A stretch of 64,000 bases of DNA from Planctomycetaceae bacterium (GTDB lineage: Bacteria; Planctomycetota; SZUA-567). This document shows, piece after piece, positions 37,274 through 46,817 of this stretch; positions within the stretch are counted from its first letter, which is position 1; every line of letters starts with the position of its first letter. The notes under the pieces are model-generated. The model saw nothing but the letters and a program-made list of their open reading frames with translations. It was not told the DNA's origin and ran no database searches. The stretch covers positions 1-64,000 of the forward strand of contig JAJPXZ010000173.1 of assembly GCA_021205245.1 (NCBI GenBank), written 5' to 3'. The translations under genes were made by a program, and so were the position numbers.

Positions 37274-38647
37274 ATGGAGTTTTTTACGTTGCGTAAACAA
37301 GAAGAAAACGCGCTGGCAAAAAGATTCAATATGGGTTCACTCCTTGCCTTTGCCGCCCCGACCATGGTCATGATGCTGTTCAACGCTATGTATGAAAGCG
37401 TGGATTCAATCTTTGTATCAAGGTATGTCAGCACAGATGCACTCTCCGCCATCAACATCGTCATGCCGGTCATCAGTATTTTATGGGGGCTGGGCATTAT
37501 GTTTGCCACAGGTGCCAGCGCCCTCATAGCCAAAAAGATGGGTGAAGGAAACAATCAGGAAGCACGGCGGAATTTTTCAGCCATTGTATTGGTGGGGTGC
37601 GCATTTGGAATTCTGTTGGCGCTGGTCGGAAATATATTTTTGGATGATCTTCTCTTGGTGCTCGGAGCCTCCGCCAGAGTGCTTCCCTATGGCCGGGTGT
37701 TCTTAGGGTTTCTCCTCTGGTTTGCTCCTGCCACACTCGTGCAGGTTTTGTTCCAAAGTTTGTTTGTTACAGCAGGTAGGCCTCGGCTAGGGCTGGCAGT
37801 TATGATTGGCGCGGGCGTAACCAACCTTGTTTTGGATTATCTTTTGATTGTGGAGGTGAAGCTGGGGATTATGGGCGCGGCCATCGGTACCGGCGCCGGC
37901 TACTGCATTGCTACCATCGCAGGGCTCATTTTGTTTTCCCGGCAAAAAGGAACCTTGCACTTTACCAAACCTGGCATCAGGGCAAAGGAATTGGGCCTTT
38001 GCTGTTATAATGGGTCCTCCGAGATGGTCACCCAGCTCGCCGCCGCCATTACCATTTACGTATCGAATATAACGATAATGCGTTATGCCGGTGAAAACGG
38101 TGTTGCGGCGGCTACAATCATGAACAATACCCAGTATTTATTCACCACGTTGGCAATGGGTTTTTCCATGGGGGTAGCCCCAGTGCTCAGCTATCAATAC
38201 GGGGCGAAAAACACAAGAGAACTGAGACGAATAATGAAGTTCTGCCTGTTTTGGGTGGGCTTATTCTCCGTGGTGCTCTTTGGCATTTGCGCCATCACCG
38301 CACCGGCAATTTCCGGCCTCTATGCACCACCAGGTTCGCCGACCTACCAGCTCGCAGTTAACGGGTTCCGTATTTTTATGTTCTGCTTCCTGTTCAGGGG
38401 CATTGGGGTATTTACGTCGGCAGTGTTTACCGCGCTGTCAAACGGCAAGGTGTCGGCAATTCTATCTTTTGTCCGTACATTTGCCCTGCTGACGGTTTTT
38501 CTGCTGGTATTTCCCCGCCTCTTAGGCCTAAACGGCGTATGGCTTGCTACTCCGCTGGCCGATGGCGCTGGTGCGCTGTTATCTATCGCACTGTTACTAG
38601 GGCATCGAAAAAAGTATTTTGGTGAGCGCTCACCATCTTATCACTGA
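37274..38647 (+). CDS. MATE-family efflux transporter (MepA-like), island-borne
   Basis: The 457-residue membrane protein starts MEFFTLRKQEENALAKRFNMGSLLAFAAPTMVMMLFNAMYESVDSIFVSRYVS, the DinF/MepA subgroup of MATE exporters. The mid-protein repeat reads LCCYNGSSEMVTQLAAAITIYVSN. The ORF track adds 26 hydrophobic residues upstream that overlap the putative integrase arm sites. I therefore chose the ATG at 37274, preceded by CAAGAG. Codon use is clearly lower in G+C than the neighbours, which fits acquisition by transfer. It is the sole gene between the two tRNA-Ser att copies. Multidrug or metabolite efflux is the likely role. Confidence 0.88.
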   Translation: MEFFTLRKQEENALAKRFNMGSLLAFAAPTMVMMLFNAMYESVDSIFVSRYVSTDALSAINIVMPVISILWGLGIMFATGASALIAKKMGEGNNQEARRNFSAIVLVGCAFGILLALVGNIFLDDLLLVLGASARVLPYGRVFLGFLLWFAPATLVQVLFQSLFVTAGRPRLGLAVMIGAGVTNLVLDYLLIVEVKLGIMGAAIGTGAGYCIATIAGLILFSRQKGTLHFTKPGIRAKELGLCCYNGSSEMVTQLAAAITIYVSNITIMRYAGENGVAAATIMNNTQYLFTTLAMGFSMGVAPVLSYQYGAKNTRELRRIMKFCLFWVGLFSVVLFGICAITAPAISGLYAPPGSPTYQLAVNGFRIFMFCFLFRGIGVFTSAVFTALSNGKVSAILSFVRTFALLTVFLLVFPRLLGLNGVWLATPLADGAGALLSIALLLGHRKKYFGERSPSYH

Positions 38648-39082
38648 ACGCATGGGAGAAGAACGCTTGCGGTCAGTCCACACTTTTTTGTTTACGCTGT
38701 GAGTGTGACGGGTTACTCTGCGAGAGGTGGATGTGGGCCATTAGTTGGATGGGAATGGTGCAGCATCCGACAGCGCCGGATTTAATGCGATGATGCGGCA
38801 ATCGCCAATCCCAAGAATGCTGGCTTAGCAAGTGTGGCGATGCGGCAGAGCCGCTTTCGCCACTAAACACCGACCGGATGCGCCTTCGGCGCGTGATAAG
38901 GATACGTCAGCATTACGAGAAACGTTTTTCCATAGTACCGGCGTCCAGATGATTTTCGTCTCTTTTCTTCGTTAGTTCGGAACGTTTTAGACTGGTTCGA
39001 AATATGCCGCCTTTACCCATCCAAACCATGGGTATTATTGCGGGTATTTTATGTTATAAAATATTTCAACTCTCCGCATGAA
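38648..39082. other. Noncoding right part of the tRNA-Ser element
   Basis: No credible ORF is present. The segment includes a GCGCCTTCGGCGC hairpin near 38880 and the GGGTAT two-box repeat at 39029-39051 next to the right att copy. It probably represents deleted cargo and integrase sequence. Confidence 0.55.
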
Positions 39083-39106
39083 GTTCGAATCCCTCTCTCT
39101 CCGCCA
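39083..39106 (+). repeat. Right att core (duplicate of tRNA-Ser 3' end)
   Basis: Exact 24-base copy of the tRNA-Ser 3' end, not part of any complete tRNA. Confidence 0.85.
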
Positions 39107-39158
39107 CTTATACGTTCGCACTGGCCGGAATGGCGCAATTGCGATACCCATGACACAT

Positions 39159-39193
39159 GCGAAGCGCGCCCGTCCGGACGCGCTTCGCGCTTT
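39159..39193 (+). terminator. Hairpin downstream of the right att site
   Basis: GCGAAGCGCG/CGCGCTTCGC 10-bp stem followed by GCTTTGG. It may be the native terminator of tRNA-Ser displaced by integration, or part of the end of the convergent barrel gene. Confidence 0.5.
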
Positions 39194-39219
39194 GGCTTGT
39201 TGTTTTCTGATCGATCGGA

Positions 39220-40443
39220 CTAAAACGAGACCCCGTACATGCCGGTGAATGAGTGGTTCTGGTATTTTTTGCCGATGGTGTAGTTGTAGTCGATTTCGAA
39301 GATGTAGCGATCGGCGAACTTCACTTTCAGGCCGGCCCCGGCGGTGCCGTATGAACCGGTGAACTTGGCGGATTTGGTGGTGAAATAATCCAGATTGTTA
39401 GCCGAATGGAAGTCTATATCGGCGCGGCTCCTTCCTACCACCGGGACATAGCCGGCACGGACTTCGGGCGTCCATAGGGAACGGGCGCCCTTAAAAGACA
39501 TGAAGTCGGCCCCGAAGGTGCGGTTCACAGACACCATGATCGGCATGGCGAGGTTCGAATAGCTGCTTTTGCCGCTCCGGAGAGCATTATCACCATTGCC
39601 GGAATGAGTCCGTTCGGTGATTGCATCCATGCGGACATGGCTGAAGTCGAGACCGAAGGACGGGGTTATGCGGGTGTCGTTTTCGAGAATCCAAACATAA
39701 CTCGCCTTTATTCCGGCGGAGTAGACGTTGTCGCGGTAATTATCTTTGTGCAGATCCTCGCGAACACCCGCGTCCACAACCTCACGCTCCATGCGGTTCC
39801 AGGCTCGGGACCACCCGACATAGGCGTCGATGTACACGTTGCCGATATTAGTGCCGCCGAACAGAGCTACGTGCAGCGTATCCGCCCGGTTGCGGAAGTG
39901 GTAGCCTTCGCCCTTCGGGGTCATGCGGCGGGCGTCGTAGCCGACAGCCAGGCCGATGGCGCTGGAATCGCCCACCATGCGGCTGATGCCGGTGGCGAAA
40001 CCGGATACGGCGGTGGAGTAACCGAGATCACCGTCGGACGGTTTCTTATTGTCACGCATATAGAACGGCACGTCCCACATTACCCATCGTTTGCCCGGAG
40101 CGCACAGGGTGGTTGGGCAGCCGGCGGACGAGGTTCCGACGCTGGCGACGTCGGCATAGGCTTCGCCCGTGACGCCGTAATCGGCTCTGTCCTGATAATG
40201 GGCCGTTTGACTGTAGTTGTAGATCGATGGAAGCGTCCGGCGGAACTCGCGCTGAATGGTGATGGAAGCGCCCATCACATCGGCGTAGGGTTCACCGACA
40301 TAGGTATTGCTGAAATCGCGAGGATACGAACGCTGTTGCGACAAGGCCGCGCCGTTATTGGTCAAATAATCCAGCGCGTTCACTCCCCCCACCGTCATCA
40401 TGAAGGCTGCGGCAACCAGCCCTGTAAAACCAACCTTTTTCAT
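39220..40443 (-). CDS. Autotransporter-type outer-membrane beta-barrel protein
   Basis: The 407-residue protein has a signal peptide (MKKVGFTGLVAAAFMMTVGGVNA), a short N-terminal segment of about 120 residues and an autotransporter-like barrel with alternating aromatic/Gly strands. Examples are AIGLAVGYDARRM, HVALFGGTNIGNVYIDAYVGWSRAWNRM and SYGTAGAGLKVKFADRYIFEIDYNYTIG. It ends in VSF, the C-terminal Phe recognised by the BAM complex. There is no long passenger, so it is either a stand-alone barrel or a short surface protein. ATG 40443 follows AAGGAGTGGTTG. This gene is the clearest sign that the cell is diderm. Confidence 0.82.
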   Translation of the reverse strand: MKKVGFTGLVAAAFMMTVGGVNALDYLTNNGAALSQQRSYPRDFSNTYVGEPYADVMGASITIQREFRRTLPSIYNYSQTAHYQDRADYGVTGEAYADVASVGTSSAGCPTTLCAPGKRWVMWDVPFYMRDNKKPSDGDLGYSTAVSGFATGISRMVGDSSAIGLAVGYDARRMTPKGEGYHFRNRADTLHVALFGGTNIGNVYIDAYVGWSRAWNRMEREVVDAGVREDLHKDNYRDNVYSAGIKASYVWILENDTRITPSFGLDFSHVRMDAITERTHSGNGDNALRSGKSSYSNLAMPIMVSVNRTFGADFMSFKGARSLWTPEVRAGYVPVVGRSRADIDFHSANNLDYFTTKSAKFTGSYGTAGAGLKVKFADRYIFEIDYNYTIGKKYQNHSFTGMYGVSF

Positions 40444-40834
40444 CAACCACTCCTTGGACCGCTCAATTCGGGTCGCCCCCTGTGGAGTCATGGACTTTCA
40501 CCTCTTTCCGGATGGTACCATTTGTATACTATAGAGCCGAACTGCCCCGTATGCAAACGCTTTCCCGGTTCCTTATTCTCTATTCACCTGCGGCAAACGG
40601 TGTGAGGCCAGCCACCCCGCGTACTCCCAGCCCTATGAAAAATCCAATTGACGAAAAACGCCACAGCGCGGATACTATAACGTAAAGTTGTCAGACCTCT
40701 TTCACGACCTTCATAACCCATCCCAATGCTCTCGTCACCTTCTGACAACTCTGCTCTTCCGGGTGAGGCGGCACCGTTTCACGCGCGGCAGACTCGTCCT
40801 GCACGCGAACAATTCTACGGATAAGGAGAATGTT
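40444..40834. promoter_or_regulatory. Divergent promoter region of the barrel and binding-protein genes
   Basis: This 391-base gap has no gene. On the plus strand TTGACG (40648-40653) lies 17 bases before GATACT, a fair sigma-70-like promoter for the binding protein. The barrel gene reads the other way, with AT-rich sequence near 40510-40535. Confidence 0.45.
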
Positions 40835-42097
40835 ATGAAGAAAGTCGTGGCCGCTCTACTTGTCGCCCTCGGCCTTATGGCCGCGCCGGCTCTCGCCGGA
40901 ACCACCCTCAGGGTCGTCGGCGTCAACCATCCCTATGTCGAAGCCATCAGGGATATGATTCCCGAATTCGAGAAAGAAACCGGCATCAAGGTCGAGCTGG
41001 AGATGTACGGCGAAGACCAGCTCGGGCAAAAACTCACCACCGAGTTCGCCGCCGGCGGCTCGTCCGTCGACGTCTTCTCCACCCGCCCGCCGCAGGACGC
41101 GCGCGTTATGCACCGGAACGGCTGGTACGCCGACCTCGCCCCATACATCAAGGCCACGGCCGGCTACGACTGGGACGATTTTTCCCAGTCCGCCCACGAT
41201 GCGGTGACCTTCGACGGTTTCGTCGTCGCCATCCCCACCGTCAACGAATGCCATGTCATGTACTACCGGAAGGACTTGCTGGAAGCCAAGGGCCTCAAGG
41301 TCCCCACAACCATGGATGAACTGTACGACGTCGTCGGCAAAGTCACCGACCGCGCCAACGACATCACCGGCGTCGCCCTCCGTGGCCAACGCAGCCCCCT
41401 CGTCACCCAGTTTTCCAGCTTCCTGTTTTCCTACGGCGGCGACTTCTTCGACAAAGACATGAACGCCACCATCAATACCCCCGAAGCCCTCGCCGCCATG
41501 AAAATGTACGGCGACCTCCTGCACAACTACGGGCCGGAAGGCGCCTTGAACATGTCGTGGCCGCAGGCGGCAGCTATCTTTGCCCAGGGTAAAGCCGCGT
41601 TCTGGATTGATGCGTCCAGCCTTTCGTCCAACGTGCTCGACCCGACCAAAAGCACCGTCGCCGACAAGACCGGCGTCGCCGTCTTCCCCGCCGGTCCGGC
41701 CGGCGCGAAGATGTACAACATCTCCCAGTGGGCGCTCGGTGTCTACAGCGGCTCGAAGAACAAGGACGCCGCCTGGCAGTTCGTGGAATTCATGACGAAC
41801 AAGAAGGGCATCACCTATATGCAGGGTTCCGGCCTCAACCAGTGCCCGCGCCAATCGGTGTGGGAGACACCTGAAGGCACGGCCAAGTTCCACCCCGAAT
41901 GGGTCAAGGCCGTGGCCGCTTCGACCACTGGCGTCCCCTACGACAGGCCGCTTCTCGCCGCCGTCAGCCAGGCCCGCGACATTATCGGTGAAGCCGTTAC
42001 CGCCGCTATCGAAGGCCGTGACGAATCCGTCGTCAGACAGCGCGCCGACCAGGCCAATGTCCGCTTCCAGGCCCTGTTGGATCGCGAAAAACAGTAA
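40835..42097 (+). CDS. Extracellular solute-binding protein, family 1 (sugar ABC type), orphan
   Basis: The 420-residue protein has a signal peptide (MKKVVAALLVALGLMAAPALA) and the family 1 fold: TTLRVVGVNHPYVEAIRDMIPEFEKETGIKVELEMYGEDQLGQKLTTEFAAGGSSVDVFS, then AAIFAQGKAAFWIDASS and WQFVEFMTNKKG. It would bind a sugar or polyol in the periplasm. No permease or ATPase gene adjoins it, and a strong terminator follows, so it must work with a transporter encoded elsewhere. AAGGAGAATGTT precedes the ATG at 40835. Confidence 0.9.
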   Translation: MKKVVAALLVALGLMAAPALAGTTLRVVGVNHPYVEAIRDMIPEFEKETGIKVELEMYGEDQLGQKLTTEFAAGGSSVDVFSTRPPQDARVMHRNGWYADLAPYIKATAGYDWDDFSQSAHDAVTFDGFVVAIPTVNECHVMYYRKDLLEAKGLKVPTTMDELYDVVGKVTDRANDITGVALRGQRSPLVTQFSSFLFSYGGDFFDKDMNATINTPEALAAMKMYGDLLHNYGPEGALNMSWPQAAAIFAQGKAAFWIDASSLSSNVLDPTKSTVADKTGVAVFPAGPAGAKMYNISQWALGVYSGSKNKDAAWQFVEFMTNKKGITYMQGSGLNQCPRQSVWETPEGTAKFHPEWVKAVAASTTGVPYDRPLLAAVSQARDIIGEAVTAAIEGRDESVVRQRADQANVRFQALLDREKQ

Positions 42098-42128
42098 GAC
42101 GTGGTTTTTCCACAATCCATTCTTTTTT

Positions 42129-42160
42129 GCGGCCGGCCTTTGTGGCCGGCCGCTTTTTTT
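42129..42160 (+). terminator. Terminator of the solute-binding protein gene
   Basis: GCGGCCGGCC-TTTGT-GGCCGGCCGC followed by TTTTTTT, 31 bases after the stop. Confidence 0.93.
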
Positions 42161-42221
42161 GGGGTGAATTGCTATCCACCATGCGAACTGATTGAGTTCG
42201 GTGCCTTTACTGTCTATCCCC

Positions 42222-42396
42222 GTGGACCCCGGCCGAACCGCCCGCTTATTTCATTGGTAGAGGTCCGCACGCCGGGGTGACGGTGGGGGAAGGTGCGGGG
42301 TTTTTGGTAAATCCGAAGCTGCGATAGGTTGGCTTGTATGTACCACCGTTCCTTTTTTGATGACTCCGCTGGGCCCCCGCGTTCGCGGGGGTGACG
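42222..42396. repeat. Composite palindromic repeat, copy C
   Basis: GTGGACCCCGGCCGAACCGCCCGC to ACGCCGGGGTGACGG, then TGTACCACCGTTCCTT, then CGCTGGGCCCCCGCGTTCGCGGGGGTGACGG (hairpin 42374-42391). It has the same order as copy B. Confidence 0.75.
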
Positions 42397-42466
42397 GGGT
42401 TATAGGAGCGAGTGGGGGATGGTGCGGTGAACACGGTTGAGTTTGGTGCTTTCATTGTCTATCCCC

Positions 42467-42561
42467 GTAGACCCCGGCCGAACCGCCCGCTTGCGCGCTG
42501 ATGGAGGTCCACACGCCGGGGTGACGGTGGGGGAGAGTGAAAGGTTTGGGGTACGGCGGAT
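42467..42561. repeat. Composite palindromic repeat, copy D (first half only)
   Basis: GTAGACCCCGGCCGAACCGCCCGC to ACACGCCGGGGTGACGG, then AGGTTTGGGGTACGGCGGAT as in copy A. About 30 bases before it (GAGTTTGGTGCTTTCATTGTCTATCCCCGT) also match the flank of copy C, about 246 bases upstream, so C and D form a diverged tandem pair just ahead of opgG. Confidence 0.7.
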
Positions 42562-42670
42562 ATAACAATGGGGTTGATTCGTGGCGGTCGTTGACGATAA
42601 TGACCAGGAGTCGGAAATACCAAAAACGACCACTTTACCAAGGAAAAATAACGCTTTGGCCCATACACCC

Positions 42671-44326
42671 ATGCGCACACGCCCCTCTCGCCAGGACCGG
42701 CACGCCATACTACTACTCGTTGCGATTCGCTGCCACGGTGTCGCTGCTCTCGTGGCGCTGCTCCTTATGCTGCTCGCGGGAAAACACACCATCGCCGCCG
42801 AAACGTTCTCGTTCGCCGATGTGGAAGAACGGGCGCGACAGGCCGCTGCCACAGCCTATACGCAGCCTTCGGCAGGCGCGCCGGATTTTCTCCAGGCAAT
42901 GACCTTGGAACAATGGCAAACTATCCGCTACCGGCCGCGCGAAGGCGATCTGTGGCAGGGAGCTTCGCCCCTGCTGCCGCGAATCTTTTTGCCCGGATAT
43001 CTGTTCGGCCAGACAGCCGCGCTTAATGTGGTCGACGGTGGCGAGGTGCGGCCGCTGCGCTTCGACCCGGAGCTTATCCACACCCAAGACCCCGACCTCG
43101 CCGCCAAACTTGCCCGAACCGATCTTGGCTTCGCCGGGTTTTACCTCGATTACCCCGGCGGCAATGGCGAAACGGTGGCGGAAGCCGATTTCCCAGGCAT
43201 AATCGCCGCGTCGTATTTGCACTTTCGTGGCAGGAATTCGCGCTTTGGGCCGTACTCACGGCCGATCATCCTTGATCTCGCCGCCCAGACCGGCGAACAA
43301 CCCGCCTTTTTCCGCGAGTTCTGGCTGTGCGAGCCCCAGCCTGAAGGCGAAGCCCTCACCATCTACGCGCTCCTCGACGCACCCGCCCTGACCGGAGCCT
43401 ACGAGATAATCGTCACGCCCGGCACGACCTCGGTCCTGGATATCCGGGCGGTTCTTTTCCAGCGCCGCGGCGTTGCCGCGCCGGTCAAAATCGGCCTCGC
43501 GCCGGTGGTCGGCATGTACCTGTTTTCAGAAAAGGACGCCGGCGACCCGGCCGACTTCCGGCCCGAAGTGCATAACTGTGACGGCATGCTCATCCATCAG
43601 GCCGATGACGCCTGGTTGTGGACGCCGTTGCAAAACCCCCAGCGCCTGGCTATCGCCGGGTTCGATCTCAATAATCCGCTCGGCTTCGGATTGATACAGC
43701 GGGATGTCAATTTCGACCATTACCAGGATCTGCACCGCCGTTACGAGCGCTCATCATCTGTGTGGGTCGAACCGAAGGCGGGGTGGGGTCAGGGACGGCT
43801 GGAGCTGGTCGAAATTCCCAGCGCAAAAGAGTTCCACCCGAACATTATGGCCTACTGGGTGCCGGAGGCGGGTGCCGCGGAAACGGCTGACAATAGCACA
43901 AATGGACTTGGCCCATTGCTGGACATATCCTACCGGCTCTATTATATGCCGCCCGGCGGCAGGCTGCATGAATTGGGCGCGGTCAAGGATACCCGCACCG
44001 CTCGTTCCAGCGAAGACAACAGCGTCACCGTGGTTGTGGATTTCGAAGGCGAGGCCCTGAACGCCTTGCCCACCGATACCGGGCTGACCAGCGTTGTTGA
44101 AGCGCCGCCGGAAGCGCCGCTCCTGGAAAAGAACCTGATGAAAAACGAGGCAACCGGCGGCTGGCGGTTGACCATGAAGTTTTCGCTGCCCCAGAGCGGT
44201 GTATTGCAAAACCTCCTGGCGGCCCGCGAAGGCCCGCCGCAATTGGCTTTTTCCGCTTTTTTGAAAAAAGGCGAAAACCTCTCCGAAGTCTTGACCGAGA
44301 CCTGGCGCTACAACTATATCCCATAA
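42671..44326 (+). CDS. opgG: Periplasmic glucan biosynthesis protein OpgG/OpgD
   Basis: With the ATG at 42671 the product is 551 residues, with a hydrophobic N-terminal export segment. The conserved family block NNPLGFGLIQRDVNFDHYQDL, followed by RRYERSSSVWVEPKAGWGQGRLELVEIP and FHPNIMAYWVPE, is unmistakable. An N-terminal beta-sandwich domain (FPGIIAASYLHFRGRNSRFGPYSR) precedes it. OpgG/OpgD act in the periplasm on osmoregulated beta-1,2-glucan made by OpgH; E. coli OpgD has been shown to be a beta-1,2-glucanase. I moved the start in from the GTG at 42581, because the extra 30 residues are polar and lie against a repeat. A small gene and opgH follow. Confidence 0.92.
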   Translation: MRTRPSRQDRHAILLLVAIRCHGVAALVALLLMLLAGKHTIAAETFSFADVEERARQAAATAYTQPSAGAPDFLQAMTLEQWQTIRYRPREGDLWQGASPLLPRIFLPGYLFGQTAALNVVDGGEVRPLRFDPELIHTQDPDLAAKLARTDLGFAGFYLDYPGGNGETVAEADFPGIIAASYLHFRGRNSRFGPYSRPIILDLAAQTGEQPAFFREFWLCEPQPEGEALTIYALLDAPALTGAYEIIVTPGTTSVLDIRAVLFQRRGVAAPVKIGLAPVVGMYLFSEKDAGDPADFRPEVHNCDGMLIHQADDAWLWTPLQNPQRLAIAGFDLNNPLGFGLIQRDVNFDHYQDLHRRYERSSSVWVEPKAGWGQGRLELVEIPSAKEFHPNIMAYWVPEAGAAETADNSTNGLGPLLDISYRLYYMPPGGRLHELGAVKDTRTARSSEDNSVTVVVDFEGEALNALPTDTGLTSVVEAPPEAPLLEKNLMKNEATGGWRLTMKFSLPQSGVLQNLLAAREGPPQLAFSAFLKKGENLSEVLTETWRYNYIP

Positions 44327-44336
44327 AGGGACCGTC

Positions 44337-44696
44337 ATGCAGACCGAACTCGACACCCCAGTCGCAACCGGCAGGAAAAGTTTTGCCGCCCGCGACCGCA
44401 TCCTCCTTTATCTCACCGGCCTGGATCTGGGCGATCTCCTCAGCCTTGAACTGGCTGGCGAATGCCTACGCCGCGCCGGACCGGATGCCGACGCCGCTAC
44501 CGCCATGGCGATTCTCCACGACATGCTGCGCGAACGAGGCGTCGGCGGACACGGCCATACGCCTTCGTCCCGGCTCCATAGTTATCCCGGCATGAATCGA
44601 AAAGCCATGGTGTCGAAAAAGATGGCTGGCTTCAGCCTGGTCGGATCGGCCAGGAAACTGGCGGCACGGGTCATGGGCAGGAAGCGGGGGGCGTAA
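44337..44696 (+). CDS. Unknown 119-residue protein between opgG and opgH
   Basis: I do not recognise this protein. It is mostly helical and polar (TGRKSFAARDRILLYLTGLDLGDLLSLELAGECLRRAGPDADAATAMAILHDMLRERG) with a basic tail (MNRKAMVSKKMAGFSLVGSARKLAARVMGRKRGA), and has no signal peptide. It sits 10 bases after opgG and 2 bases before opgH, has good coding bias and the spacing of an operon member. OpgH here is shorter at its N-terminus than the E. coli enzyme, so a split-off cytoplasmic segment or a regulator of OpgH is possible. Both ideas are inference. Confidence 0.75.
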   Translation: MQTELDTPVATGRKSFAARDRILLYLTGLDLGDLLSLELAGECLRRAGPDADAATAMAILHDMLRERGVGGHGHTPSSRLHSYPGMNRKAMVSKKMAGFSLVGSARKLAARVMGRKRGA

Positions 44697-44698
44697 CC

Positions 44699-46762
44699 GT
44701 GGCTGATTCACCGGAAAAAGCTGGCCGATACCGTCGCCTCGCGTTATTAACTCTTACTATCGTTCCTTCGCTGGTGGCTGCGGCGACCATGTATCATATC
44801 CTGCCGGCTCGCGACGGACATCTCTTGAATGTACTGATCGCCCTCCTCTTCGCAACGCTGTTCGCGTGGGTATCGATGGGGTTTTGGAGCGCGCTTGCCG
44901 GCCTGCTCGTCATGCTGTTTCGTTATGACCGTTTTGTCGTCACCGCATCGCTGCCGAAAAGCCAGCCCCTCAAGCCCGAAGCGCGCGCCGCCATTCTCTT
45001 CCCTCTCTACAACGAAGACATCACCCGTGTCATCGAAGGGGTGCGCGTGGTGTGGCGGTCGCTCGCGGCTGCGGGTGCGCGGGACAACTTCGACATCTTT
45101 ATCCTTTCCGATTCCACCAGCCCGGATGCGTGGGTGAACGAGGAAGAAGCCTGGAACGCATTGTGCCGAGAAGAAGACGGCTTTGAGCATATCTTCTACC
45201 GCCACCGCAAGATCAATCGGAAAGGCAAAAGCGGCAATGTCGCCGATTTCTGCCGCCGCTGGGGCGCGAATTACCCCTACATGATCGTCTTCGACGCCGA
45301 CAGCCTTATGGCGGGCGAGACCCTCGTGCGTATGGTTCAGGCGATGGAAGCGCGGCCTGACATCGGCATTCTCCAGACAACGCCGAAGTCCATCAACAGC
45401 CGTTCGCTGATTGCCCGCATTCAGCAGTTCTCGAACCATCTCTATGGCCCGGTGTTTGCCGCCGGACTGCATTACTGGCAACTGGCGGATGCGCAATATT
45501 GGGGCCATAACGCCATTATCCGCACCGCACCGTTTATCCAGCACTGCCACCTCCCCGTCCTCGACGGGCCGAAACCGCTCGGCGGGCCGATCCTCAGTCA
45601 TGATTTTGTCGAAGCCGCGCTCATGCGGCGGGCCGGGTATGGCGTCTGGCTTGCCTATGAACTTGAAGGTTCCTATGAGGAAAACCCGCCGTCACTCATC
45701 GACGAGCTGGTGCGGGACAGGCGCTGGTGCCAGGGGAATCTGCAGCACAGCAAGCTTGTCCTGGCGAAGGGCTTCTTCCCCACGCATCGGGCGCTGTTCA
45801 TCAACGGCATCATGTCCTATTTTTCCGCCCTGCTCTGGTTCTTTTTCCTGATCGTCAGCACGGTGCAGGCGGTTGCCGTTCTCTTTCGGCTGCCGGTGTA
45901 TTTTCCCGAAGGGCCGACGCTGCTGCCGAGTTGGCCGCAGTATTTTTCCGGATGGATGTTGGCTCTGTTCACCGGGACCGCCGTCCTTCTCTTCTTGCCC
46001 AAACTGCTGACGCTATTGCTGGTGCTGGTAAAAGGCGGAAGCCGCGCCTTTGGCGGCGGGCCGGCCATGCTAGCGAGTGCGGTGTTTGAACTGTTGCTCT
46101 CCGCGCTGCTGGCGCCGGTGCGGATGCTGTATCATAGCCTTTTCGTCATCACCACTCTGCTTGGCTTTACCGTGCGCTGGAATACGCAAAACCGCGACGC
46201 GAGCGGCACCACCTGGCTGGAGGCGATTCGCTTTCACTGGTGGGGCGTGTTTATCGGCATGGTGTGGGGCGGGCTGATCATGATTGTCAATCCGCCGTTC
46301 TTTGTCTGGCTGTCGCCCATCGTGGCGGGCTTGGCGATTTCAATTCCACTGTCTGTGTGGACGAGCCGCTCCAGCCTGGGCCTGACCGCGATGCGGTGGG
46401 GGCTTTTTCTGACGCCGGCGGAGACATGCCCACCTGCCGAGGTCGCAGCGCTTAACAAGCTGATGCGGCGATCCACCTACCACTCGCCGTTCCGGATCGC
46501 GCCGGACAACGGTTTTATCAGGGCGGTGGTTATCCCGAAGACCTTTGCCCTACACCTGGCGCTTTCGGCCCACAAGCGAAAAAGCAACCCGGCAAAGGAA
46601 GCCGAATTGGCTGCGTTGGTGGAGAAAGCGGTGGCGGAAGGACCGGGCGGGCTTTCGGCCAAGGAAAAAAATACCCTGCTGCGCGAGCCGAAGGCGCTTG
46701 CCGATTTGCATACGCGGGTCTGGGCGCTGGCCGATGCCGAGCAGTGGGGAATCGTCTGCTGA
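44699..46762 (+). CDS. opgH: Glucan glucosyltransferase OpgH
   Basis: The 687-residue inner-membrane GT2 enzyme has two N-terminal helices (LLTLTIVPSLVAAATMYHIL and NVLIALLFATLFAWVSMGFW). The cytoplasmic catalytic domain carries ILFPLYNED, LSDST, FDADSLMAGETLVRM and the processivity motif RDRRWCQGNLQHSKL, and multiple helices follow. It polymerises UDP-glucose into beta-1,2-linked glucan. The protein is about 160 residues shorter than E. coli OpgH, mainly because the long N-terminal cytoplasmic region is missing. GTG start two bases after the small unknown gene. Confidence 0.93.
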   Translation: MADSPEKAGRYRRLALLTLTIVPSLVAAATMYHILPARDGHLLNVLIALLFATLFAWVSMGFWSALAGLLVMLFRYDRFVVTASLPKSQPLKPEARAAILFPLYNEDITRVIEGVRVVWRSLAAAGARDNFDIFILSDSTSPDAWVNEEEAWNALCREEDGFEHIFYRHRKINRKGKSGNVADFCRRWGANYPYMIVFDADSLMAGETLVRMVQAMEARPDIGILQTTPKSINSRSLIARIQQFSNHLYGPVFAAGLHYWQLADAQYWGHNAIIRTAPFIQHCHLPVLDGPKPLGGPILSHDFVEAALMRRAGYGVWLAYELEGSYEENPPSLIDELVRDRRWCQGNLQHSKLVLAKGFFPTHRALFINGIMSYFSALLWFFFLIVSTVQAVAVLFRLPVYFPEGPTLLPSWPQYFSGWMLALFTGTAVLLFLPKLLTLLLVLVKGGSRAFGGGPAMLASAVFELLLSALLAPVRMLYHSLFVITTLLGFTVRWNTQNRDASGTTWLEAIRFHWWGVFIGMVWGGLIMIVNPPFFVWLSPIVAGLAISIPLSVWTSRSSLGLTAMRWGLFLTPAETCPPAEVAALNKLMRRSTYHSPFRIAPDNGFIRAVVIPKTFALHLALSAHKRKSNPAKEAELAALVEKAVAEGPGGLSAKEKNTLLREPKALADLHTRVWALADAEQWGIVC

Positions 46763-46817
46763 AACGCCGACGGACGCGACGTGAGCCGCGCCCGTTGAAA
46801 GAGATAGGCCGGCCGAT

